A DNA stretch of 51,047 nt. Origin: Meridianimarinicoccus aquatilis. Lineage in GTDB: Bacteria; Pseudomonadota; Alphaproteobacteria; Rhodobacterales; Rhodobacteraceae. Under the pieces are notes generated by a model. The model made no database searches, was not told the origin of the DNA, and was given only the letters and a program-made list of their open reading frames with translations. The DNA is taken from assembly GCF_004358675.1 (NCBI RefSeq), contig NZ_SMZO01000027.1, positions 1-51,047 of the forward strand, read 5' to 3'. The number at the start of each line of letters is the position of its first letter. Positions within the stretch are counted from its first letter, which is position 1. Below, piece by piece: positions 25,795-33,250 of this stretch. A program made the translations under genes and the position numbers.

Positions 25795-25872
25795 GCGAAT
25801 TTTTCAGCCATAGGGGTACATAAGCCCTTGTTGCAACCGATGTAATTCGGATCGCGCATGAAATATGTAAGG

Positions 25873-25901
25873 CACCGGACCCCGTTGGTTCGGTGTCTTT
25901 C
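25873..25901 (+). terminator. Rho-independent terminator after the small lipoprotein gene
   Basis: Nine-base stem CACCGGACC / GGTTCGGTG with one G-T pair and a five-base loop (CCGTT), then TCTTTCATTT. It lies 79 bases after the lipoprotein stop and just before the convergent amidohydrolase ends. Confidence 0.7.
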
Positions 25902-25932
25902 ATTTCCAGACCACATTCTGAGCCGAGCACCA

Positions 25933-27156
25933 TCAAGGCATAAACAAACGGGGTGCGGGGGCATCAAAAGTCATCCTGCCCGCCTTCATCCCCCAAAGCG
26001 GGCGACCTATTTCTGCGACATTTGCTGCACCCGTTCTTACCGGCAGCGCAACCAGATCGGCCGCCGCTCCCTCAACAATTGCGGCATCGTGCCCCAACAA
26101 CCGAATCGGGTCATCGGTGATCATTGCAAAGCATCGGCTCAACGCGTCTTCACTGCCTAATTGCGCCACATTGGCGAAAAGGTTGACCATACGTGGAAGC
26201 GAGCAATCCCCATATGGTGTGAACGGGTTCAGTACGTTGTTTGTGGCCACTGTGCAGCACACGCCCGCCTCGTGAAACGCGTGAGCCGGTGCCACGCCGC
26301 GCGGTACAAGGTGGTCATGGTCGCGTCCCGTCATGAACAAATCGGTCGCCGGAAGCACAGTCAAAGCAATCCCTGCATCGCGCATCAACGCAACAGTTTC
26401 GGCTAACCGCGCGGGCGGCAAAGTCGACAGCTTGGTCACGTGGCCAATCGCGACACGCCCTTGCATACCATAGGCAATTGTTTGGCGCGCGACCTCGTCC
26501 AAGTGCCGCCAGTTGGGATCAAGATCAAAATCCAGATGAAAATCCAAATCCACGTCATAGGCACGGGCCATATCGAAAATGCGCGCGATATGCCCCGCCG
26601 GGTCCGTATCGGTGTAGGGGCATCCGCCCAACAGGTCCGCGCCGCCATCCAACGCCGCCCTAAGCAACTCTTCAGTACCGGGATAGTTCAGCAGCCCCTC
26701 TTGAGGGAACACACAAATCTGCAAGTCCAGCGCCCATGCGAAGTCCACTTTGAGCTGACGAACCGCTTCGAACCCTGCAAGCCCGACGCCGGGATCAATC
26801 TCGACCTGCGTACGGATCAGCGTCGTGCCCTGACCAATGGCTTTTTCAAGAACTTTGCGCCCACGGGCGTAGATGTCTTCTTGCGTGAAGTCACGTTTGG
26901 CGACTGTAACTGCTGCGATCGCCCCTGCCAAAGTTCCCGCCGGGTTACTGACCCGATCCAACAGGCACGCCTTGTCCAGATGAAGATGGCTGTCGGCAAA
27001 ACCCCGGATTACGCGATTACCCCCCGCATCAAGTGTCTTCGCGCAAGTTACGAGTTCCGGCGCGATTGCTTCAATCTTTCCGTTGCTTATGCCAATATCC
27101 ACAGGTGCGGCCCCATCCTGCAGCACCGCGTTTCGCACGACGAATTCAAAGCTCAC
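25933..27156 (-). CDS. Cytosine deaminase-like amidohydrolase
   Basis: TIM-barrel metal-dependent hydrolase (407 aa) of the CodA/AtzC branch that removes amino or alkylamino groups from N-heterocycles. Metal ligands are seen as DSHLHLDKA (His-x-His, after VIRGFA), LDFHLDFDLDP and VAIGHVTKLST. The position of the fourth ligand, Asp in CodA (GHDDV), reads VATNNVLNPFTPYGD, so Asp appears replaced by Asn. The start is GTG at 27156, inside the stop of the upstream transporter gene (GTGA overlap), so it is translationally coupled to the ABC importer and probably acts on its substrate. Confidence 0.87.
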   Translation of the reverse strand: MSFEFVVRNAVLQDGAAPVDIGISNGKIEAIAPELVTCAKTLDAGGNRVIRGFADSHLHLDKACLLDRVSNPAGTLAGAIAAVTVAKRDFTQEDIYARGRKVLEKAIGQGTTLIRTQVEIDPGVGLAGFEAVRQLKVDFAWALDLQICVFPQEGLLNYPGTEELLRAALDGGADLLGGCPYTDTDPAGHIARIFDMARAYDVDLDFHLDFDLDPNWRHLDEVARQTIAYGMQGRVAIGHVTKLSTLPPARLAETVALMRDAGIALTVLPATDLFMTGRDHDHLVPRGVAPAHAFHEAGVCCTVATNNVLNPFTPYGDCSLPRMVNLFANVAQLGSEDALSRCFAMITDDPIRLLGHDAAIVEGAAADLVALPVRTGAANVAEIGRPLWGMKAGRMTFDAPAPRLFMP

Positions 27157-29663
27157 TGTGCCGCCTCCCGACTTTCAGTCGACCCGCCGAGATACGCTTT
27201 GATCAAAGCGTCGTTTTGTTTCAAAGCGTCTGCCTTACCTTCTGCGACGATGCGGCCCTGTTCCAAAACATAGCCGCGATCCGCAACCGCAAGCGCCAGG
27301 GTTGCCATTTGATCCACCAGCAGGATCGTCACGCCCTCGTCGCGCAGTTCGGCCAAAATGGTGTACAGCTCTTCAACCATCGCAGGGGCAAGACCAAGCG
27401 ACGGCTCGTCGAGCGCAAGCACCTGTGGCTGTGCCATCAGCCCCCGTGCGATCGCCATCATTTGCTGCTCTCCCCCCGACAACAAGCCTGCGGGACTTTT
27501 CAATCGATCCCGAAGGCGCGGAAACCGGGTCAACAACGCTTCCAACTCCGAAGCGGCAGGCCGGGACTTTCGCCGGTAGGCTCCCAGTTCAATGTTCTGC
27601 TCGACTGTGAGATCGGGAAAGACCTGCCGCCCTTCAGGAACAAGGATCAATCCTGCTTCGACAATGCGGTGAGGCGCGATGCCTTCGATATTGGTATTGT
27701 TCAGAACGATGCGTCCGCTACCCGGCGCGACCAACCCAGACAAGGTATTGAGGAAAGTTGACTTGCCCGCGCCGTTTGCGCCAAGCAACGCCACCATTTC
27801 ACCGCGCTTTACGGTCAGGTCGACATCGTGCAGCACGTCCGCCGCACCGTAGCCCGCGCACAAGCCCCGCGCGACAAGCGTCACCATTTCTCCCGGAGCA
27901 TGCCCCAAGGCACGGGTCGGCGCATCGGGCTCCCCCTCGCCCAGATAGGCGGCGATGACGCGGGCATCGACGCGGATTTGCTCGGGACTTCCAAAGGCAA
28001 TGGGCTGCCCCGCATCCATTGCAAAAATCCCATCCGAGATGCCCATGACCATTTCCATGTCATGTTCGACCAAAACCACGGCAAGTCCTAGATCGGCGAC
28101 TTCGCGCAGCAATTGCGCCAGCGCCATCTTGTCGGCATGCATCAAACCCGCCGCAGGCTCATCCAGCAGCAGAACATCCGGCCGCATAGCCAGCGCGCGT
28201 GCAATTTCCACCAAACGCCGGTCAACATGGGGCAAGTCGCTGGCCAGAGTTTCAGCATCACCGGCATAGCCGGTAAACGACAACAACCCACGGGCGAGCG
28301 CCCTTGCCTCAGATGTTGCCACAGGACGAAACGGCCTGCCAAATGCCCCCCGCGCAAAGGCCGCCATGACGTTTTGCTCGGCTGTGAGGGCCCCAAACAA
28401 GCGCGTCGCCTGATATGTCCGGGCGATACCAACGCGCGCCGCAACATGCATCGCCATACCGGTTACATCCGTCGTTCCGCATGTTATCCGGCCTGTTCCC
28501 GGCACATAAAAACCCGAGATCATGTTCAGCAATGTTGTCTTGCCCGCCCCGTTGGGCCCGATGATCGCGGTCACCTGCCCGGCTTTCGCATTGAAACTCG
28601 CCCCATCGACGGCCTTCAATCCACCAAAGGCGATGCCAAGCTCGTGCACTGACAGCCCTTTCCCGCCTTTCTGCGGTGCGAGCCAAGTCAACACATCCTC
28701 GCGGGCGGAAGGCGCGGCCCGGTTCGGCCTGCGCGGCAGGAAGGCCGCGATTGTGCCGACGATCCCGCGCGGCGCTGCCAACAGAACCGCAATCAGCAGC
28801 GCCCCGAAGAACAGCAAACGATATTCGGCGAAGCCCGACAGCAGCTCTGGCAGGAACACCGCAACAGACGCGCCGACCACTGGCCCCAGAACGGTCCCGC
28901 TGCCGCCAAGAATGACTGCAAACAAGAACAAGATGGATTGCGACAAGATGAAATTGCTCGGGGCGATGAACATCATCAGCGGTGCGAACAGACCGCCTGC
29001 CAACCCGGCAGCGCCGGCGGCGATCGCAAACGCAGCCAGTTTAGTCCCAAAGGGATTGTACCCCAATGACGCCGCAGCGACATCACTGTCACGCAGCGCG
29101 GCCATGGCAGTACCCCATCCGCTCGATGCGAAGCGCCTGTAGGCAAGCAACATCGCACCGGCCAAGACAATTGCAAAAATGATCAGGCCTTTTTCGCCCA
29201 AAGGAAAGCCAAACAAACCTGGGGCCGGAAACCCCATCAACCCATTTTGCCCTCCGGTCAGGCCGCGCCATTCAATGGCAAGGTGTTCGACGATAAAAGC
29301 GAACGCGATGGTGACCATCGCCAGAAACGGTCCCGCCATACGCACAGCAGGGATCGCCAACAGACAGCCAACCGCGCCAGCAACAAGCGCCGCCAGTGGA
29401 AGTGCCAGCGTAAACCCAAGCCCGGCCTGTAACCCGATTGCGCTGGCATAGGCCCCGATGGCAAAAAACCCAACCTGGCCCAACGACACCAGCCCGGTCA
29501 GCCCAAACAAGACGTTCAAACCGACACACAGAATTGTCCAGATTGCGACCATGCCCAGCACGAACTGCGTGTATCCATCAGTGAGACCCAAAAGCAGCAC
29601 CGCACAAAGCGTCAGGGCGACAATTACCGCATCAAGCAAAAGAGCAGAGGCTGGAACACGCAT
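27153..29663 (-). CDS. Fused branched-chain amino acid-type ABC transporter: LivM permease + LivG + LivF ATPases
   Basis: One 836-residue polypeptide joining three subunits that are usually separate. Residues 1-310 are a LivM permease (GLNVLFGLTGLVSLGQVGFFAIGAYASA, GGSGTVLGPVVGA). Residues 335-580 are a LivG-like ATPase with Walker A GPNGAGKTT and LLLDEPAAGL. Residues 595-830 are a LivF-like ATPase with GANGAGKST, an intact LLSGGEQQMMAIARGL signature and LALDEPSLGL. In the first ATPase the signature region reads LASDLPHVDRRLVEIARAL, without the usual Gly-Gln. It lies three bases from the LivH permease and overlaps the amidohydrolase start. Confidence 0.93.
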   Translation of the reverse strand: MRVPASALLLDAVIVALTLCAVLLLGLTDGYTQFVLGMVAIWTILCVGLNVLFGLTGLVSLGQVGFFAIGAYASAIGLQAGLGFTLALPLAALVAGAVGCLLAIPAVRMAGPFLAMVTIAFAFIVEHLAIEWRGLTGGQNGLMGFPAPGLFGFPLGEKGLIIFAIVLAGAMLLAYRRFASSGWGTAMAALRDSDVAAASLGYNPFGTKLAAFAIAAGAAGLAGGLFAPLMMFIAPSNFILSQSILFLFAVILGGSGTVLGPVVGASVAVFLPELLSGFAEYRLLFFGALLIAVLLAAPRGIVGTIAAFLPRRPNRAAPSAREDVLTWLAPQKGGKGLSVHELGIAFGGLKAVDGASFNAKAGQVTAIIGPNGAGKTTLLNMISGFYVPGTGRITCGTTDVTGMAMHVAARVGIARTYQATRLFGALTAEQNVMAAFARGAFGRPFRPVATSEARALARGLLSFTGYAGDAETLASDLPHVDRRLVEIARALAMRPDVLLLDEPAAGLMHADKMALAQLLREVADLGLAVVLVEHDMEMVMGISDGIFAMDAGQPIAFGSPEQIRVDARVIAAYLGEGEPDAPTRALGHAPGEMVTLVARGLCAGYGAADVLHDVDLTVKRGEMVALLGANGAGKSTFLNTLSGLVAPGSGRIVLNNTNIEGIAPHRIVEAGLILVPEGRQVFPDLTVEQNIELGAYRRKSRPAASELEALLTRFPRLRDRLKSPAGLLSGGEQQMMAIARGLMAQPQVLALDEPSLGLAPAMVEELYTILAELRDEGVTILLVDQMATLALAVADRGYVLEQGRIVAEGKADALKQNDALIKAYLGGSTESREAAQ

Positions 29664-29666
29664 TGC

Positions 29667-30542
29667 TCAGACCTTCCGCAATGCAGCGGTGCCAAAAAGA
29701 CCGCTTGGCTTTATGGCCAGCACTGCAATCAACAGCGCGAAAACAACGATGTAAGTATATGAAGACCCAAGATATGTGGTCACAAATGCCTCTACCAAAC
29801 CATACAGGAAGCCTGCCAGCATCACCCCCCAAGCAGATGTCATTCCCCCCAAGATGGCCACGGCAAACGCCTTGATGCCAAACAGGGTGCCCATGTCAGA
29901 ATGCACTGAAAACAGCGGCGCAATAAGAAGGCCAGCCGCCCCGGCCAGCATTGCGGACAACGCGAAAGACCCGGAAATCATGAGCCCGGTATTGATCCCC
30001 ATAAGCCGTGCCGCCTGCGGGTTTTGCACGACAGCAAGCAAGGCCCGGCCCTGACGGGTGCGGCGGAACAGAAGCTGCAAGGCCAAGGCCGCGCCAATAG
30101 CAACAACCGGGATCAGCAGTTGCTGAGGGTACACGCCGGTTCCAAGTATCTGCCAGCTTGTTTCAACCAACGGCGACGACAGGCTTCGGGGCTCGTTCCC
30201 GAAAGTGAACAGAACCGCGTTATCCAGCAGGATCCCTCCGGCGACTGTGGCCATGAGCCAAGCATCGGACCCGCGATTGGCGAACGGGCGCACCAGCAAC
30301 GCTTCGACCACAACGCCCATCAGACCGCATCCGATCAAAGCCAGTGGATAAGCAACAATGACCGGCAGCCCGGCGCGGACGGTCAGCACATATCCCAGCA
30401 CCGCGCCCAACATGACCATAGACCCTTGCGCAAAATTCACGCGCCCGCAGACCGAGTATGTGATCTGAAAGCCCAAGGCGACAAGGCCGTACATGGCACC
30501 AAGGCCAAGCCCGCTGACAAGCGCGGCAATCAAAAGGGTCAT
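29667..30542 (-). CDS. Branched-chain amino acid-type ABC transporter permease (LivH)
   Basis: Inner-membrane permease (291 aa) with about eight hydrophobic segments and LivH motifs: SGLGLGAMYGLVALGFQITYSV, GRVNFAQGSMVMLGAVLGYV, AQLLFRRTRQGRALLAV-like cytoplasmic loop with EAA features, and FAVAILGGMTSAWGVMLAGF. ATG at 30542 is used; the frame is open 24 codons upstream but those residues are not family-like. It partners with the fused LivM-G-F protein and the substrate-binding protein upstream. Confidence 0.92.
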   Translation of the reverse strand: MTLLIAALVSGLGLGAMYGLVALGFQITYSVCGRVNFAQGSMVMLGAVLGYVLTVRAGLPVIVAYPLALIGCGLMGVVVEALLVRPFANRGSDAWLMATVAGGILLDNAVLFTFGNEPRSLSSPLVETSWQILGTGVYPQQLLIPVVAIGAALALQLLFRRTRQGRALLAVVQNPQAARLMGINTGLMISGSFALSAMLAGAAGLLIAPLFSVHSDMGTLFGIKAFAVAILGGMTSAWGVMLAGFLYGLVEAFVTTYLGSSYTYIVVFALLIAVLAIKPSGLFGTAALRKV

Positions 30543-30617
30543 GGCTACTCCGACCAATGATGTGAGGGATCTAAAAATGCGCCCCAGCCTGAGCCGGGAC
30601 GCAGTTGGGGACACAAG

Positions 30618-31790
30618 TCACTTGGCCAGCGGAATAATCTCGCCTTCGACGAAGTGAGTGAACACATAGTCATCGGGCCCAAGCGCATCCTGATTGTCAG
30701 GAGTGAACGGGGTGTCATACGTCTTGATCACGCCCTCTACGCCGCTCAGACCATACATGGCCTCACGAATTGCCGGGCCATCCGTGCTGCCCGCAGCTTC
30801 AATCGCAGCCGCCAACAAAAGCGTCGAGTCATACGCATTGGCGATGCCGGTGGCCGGGGTCACGTCGGCAAGGGTTTCGATCTCGGGGAACGACTCTTGC
30901 AGCTTCATGAACAGCGGATGCGCCGGGTCTGTAAAAATGAAGGTCTGGATGAAGTGTACCTTTTCCCCGCTTGGACCAGCCAACTCCGTAAAGCGGCCAC
31001 CGGCTGGCCCCCAATGGGACGCGATCGGAACATCCCAGCCCATTCGGTCAAGGGATTTGACCACCTGCGCAGAGGGCGCAACATTCGCCACAAGAAACAA
31101 ACCGTCGGCCCCGTTCTCTTTCAAGCGTGTCAGTTGCGGCACCACATCGACATCGTTGCTTTCGAACTTTTCGATCCCGGCATGTTCCATCCCCCGCGCC
31201 TCCAGCGCTTTGGTCAGTCCCTTCTCATTGGACTCGCCCCAAGGGTTGTTGATCAGAATCATACCCGGTTTGGATACACCGCGTTCAGCCACAAGATACT
31301 CGGCTATGGCTTCGTCAACGATTTCATCGACGGCAGACACACGGAATACGTAATTCTCTTCTGCCCCGTTCTGCGTGATCGGCGTGCCGGCCGCCCAAGG
31401 CCCGAGGAAAGGCATCTTCGCGCCATTCACGAATGGCACAATCGCGAGCGAGACGGGCGTATCAAGCCCCCCAATCAGCGCGGCCACCTTCTCGCGCTGT
31501 ACAAGCTCGCGCGCAGCCACAAGCCCCTTGCCCGGGTTGCTTTCATCATCGCGGCTCACCAGTTCGAGCGGTCGCCCCAAAACGCCGCCTTCGCCGTTGA
31601 TCTTGTCAAGTGCCATCGTAATTCCGCGCGTGATAGACTCGCCTGATTTCGCGGACTGCCCACTCAGTGCGGCAACCAGCCCGATTTTGATGGGGTCATC
31701 CTGCGCCTGCGCAGGCAATCCCGCAGAAAGCAAAACAGAGGTCACGGCCGCTAGTACGGCGCGTCGTGTGAAAGGAAGGCGTGCGGTCAT
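30618..31790 (-). CDS. Branched-chain amino acid-type ABC transporter substrate-binding protein
   Basis: Periplasmic binding protein (390 aa) of the LivJ/AmiC type. The N-terminus MTARLPFTRRAVLAAVTSVLLSAG is a signal peptide ending near AQAQ; the mature part starts DDPIKIGLVAALSGQSAKSG. Two lobes follow, with ALIGGLDTPVSLAIVPF, and PIASHWGPAGGRFTEL in the hinge region. ATG at 31790 is chosen because GGAG precedes it by seven bases. It is first in the import operon (binding protein, LivH, fused LivM-G-F, amidohydrolase). Such receptors bind amino acids, amides, urea or other small amides. Confidence 0.92.
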   Translation of the reverse strand: MTARLPFTRRAVLAAVTSVLLSAGLPAQAQDDPIKIGLVAALSGQSAKSGESITRGITMALDKINGEGGVLGRPLELVSRDDESNPGKGLVAARELVQREKVAALIGGLDTPVSLAIVPFVNGAKMPFLGPWAAGTPITQNGAEENYVFRVSAVDEIVDEAIAEYLVAERGVSKPGMILINNPWGESNEKGLTKALEARGMEHAGIEKFESNDVDVVPQLTRLKENGADGLFLVANVAPSAQVVKSLDRMGWDVPIASHWGPAGGRFTELAGPSGEKVHFIQTFIFTDPAHPLFMKLQESFPEIETLADVTPATGIANAYDSTLLLAAAIEAAGSTDGPAIREAMYGLSGVEGVIKTYDTPFTPDNQDALGPDDYVFTHFVEGEIIPLAK

Positions 31791-32021
31791 GGAGGTCTCC
31801 TTTGGAGCGGTCATGGGTCAAGTCTTGTCCCATGCCGTGAGCCAAATGCCCGCAAGTCAAACATTCACCCACGCAAACTGCCTGCCAAGACGCCAAATTC
31901 ATCCGCTTTGACGACCAACGCGCAAATTGCATGCAATTTTTGTATAATATTATCGTATGCAGTATGTGCCCGCCGCCTGCGGCTACCCAAGACACGAATC
32001 GCACAAGACAAGGATTGCCCC
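31791..32021. promoter_or_regulatory. Divergent promoter region: amide-type importer operon / NTF2-like gene
   Basis: 230 bases between divergent starts. The middle part is strongly AT-rich (31921-31965) and holds a perfect 16-base palindrome, AAATTGCATGCAATTT at 31924-31939, then TGTATAATATTATCGTATGC, which has a second symmetric core ATAATATTAT at 31944-31953. These are good candidates for regulator and promoter sites; the nearby GntR/FCD gene at 32453 could bind them. Confidence 0.6.
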
Positions 32022-32456
32022 ATGACCGACACTGCTGCCACTCGCCCTGAAATCGATCTGGATGCCCTGCCCCAAGAAGCCCGGATCGTGCATGACTTTC
32101 TCGAAGCATCCATGGTGCCCGATCCGGTCCGCGCGGCGACGTTCATGGCGGACAAGGTTTTGATCACTTTTACCGGCGGCAAAGTCTTTGATCACCCCTC
32201 GGGCCCTGCCGCTGTGAACGCGGCGCGGTATGCATGGGTAAAAAAAGACATGCGCCAATTCGATGTGGCACAAGGGGCAGAGGGGATCGTGGTCTATTCC
32301 ACCGGCTATCTCTATGGCGAATGGCCAGATGGCACACCATTTGACGGTAACCGCTATGTGGACCGTTTCGTGGTGACGGACGGCAAGATCGTGAAAATGG
32401 ATGTCTGGAACGACAGCGCAGAGCGTATTTTGACTCGCAAGGGCATCATCGCCTAG
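32022..32456 (+). CDS. NTF2-like (SnoaL-type) small protein
   Basis: A 144-residue cytoplasmic protein with the cone-shaped NTF2-like fold pattern: helical start (EARIVHDFLEASMVPDPVRAATF), the strand TFTGGKVFDHPSG, and GNRYVDRFVVTDGKIVKMDVWNDSAERIL at the end, where the conserved Asp/Tyr pocket residues occur. Members serve as isomerases, hydrolases or small-ligand binders. ATG at 32022 has AAGGA nine bases upstream. Its stop overlaps the stop of the convergent GntR gene by four bases (CTAG). It diverges from the importer operon and probably handles the same compound. Confidence 0.82.
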   Translation: MTDTAATRPEIDLDALPQEARIVHDFLEASMVPDPVRAATFMADKVLITFTGGKVFDHPSGPAAVNAARYAWVKKDMRQFDVAQGAEGIVVYSTGYLYGEWPDGTPFDGNRYVDRFVVTDGKIVKMDVWNDSAERILTRKGIIA

Positions 32457-33160
32457 CGTTTGCGAACCTGCGAGGCATACGGCTCCAGCGCGTCGAGATG
32501 CGAAAAACCGCCCGGATCGCTGCTTTTGAACAAGGCACGTTCTGATACAGCGGCCAAATGCGACCGGGCAACTGTCTTTGCAGCCTCGGTATCGCCAGCC
32601 AAAAGCGCCGCGAGGATCTCGCGATGTTCTTGTATTCCACAATGGGTCGAATGCGGACGCGAAAACAAAGACAGCGTCAGCCCGCAGCGATAGCCGATCT
32701 CTCTGACATACCGGATCAGAACAGGGCTGCCAGTCAGCTCGGCAAGCAAGATATGAAATTCGGTCGCCAGACGAATAGAAATCGGCTCTGCCCCATCGCT
32801 GGCCGCCGCCTCAAGCTCGATATGCGCCTCGATAGCGGCTTTTTGCGCGTCGCTCAGGGCCCCCGTAAGCCGAGCAATCACCACATCTTCGATCTGGGCA
32901 CGCAATTCGAACAAATCCCGCGCTTCTTCCAGACTGGGTGATGCCACGGCCGCCCCCCGGTTACGGCGCAACTCAACCAACCCTTCGGCGGCAAGCCGTT
33001 CCAAAGCTTGTCGGATCAATGTGCGGCTTGCACCAAACCGTTCTCCCAAAGAGTCTTCGGGAAGCTTCATCCCCGGAAGCAAGGCTCGTTCCAGAATGGC
33101 AGATCGCATTGCAGCGCAGATCATTTCGGACCGGTTTTCTGCAGGTGTTCGGTTCGGCAT
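32453..33160 (-). CDS. GntR family transcriptional regulator, FCD subfamily
   Basis: Second FCD-type GntR regulator of the window (235 aa). The winged helix is seen in MKLPEDSLGERFGASRTLIRQALERLAAEGLVELRRNRGAAVA; the FCD helical domain follows with FELRAQIEDVVIARL, ATEFHILLAELTG and HREILAALLAGDTEAAKTVARSHL, with the metal-binding Asp/His pattern. ATG at 33160 (MPNRTPAENR) is preferred over a GTG at 33220 because it gives the usual spacing to the winged helix. It lies 90 bases after the Mrp operon on the same strand, but by content it belongs with the importer operon. Confidence 0.9.
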   Translation of the reverse strand: MPNRTPAENRSEMICAAMRSAILERALLPGMKLPEDSLGERFGASRTLIRQALERLAAEGLVELRRNRGAAVASPSLEEARDLFELRAQIEDVVIARLTGALSDAQKAAIEAHIELEAAASDGAEPISIRLATEFHILLAELTGSPVLIRYVREIGYRCGLTLSLFSRPHSTHCGIQEHREILAALLAGDTEAAKTVARSHLAAVSERALFKSSDPGGFSHLDALEPYASQVRKR

Positions 33161-33250
33161 CAATGACGTCTCGTTGTCCGATCCCGGCGCAAGATCGGCT
33201 AAGTCACACAGTGCCACCACATTCGTGTGGCCACAACAGGGGCTGACTGT

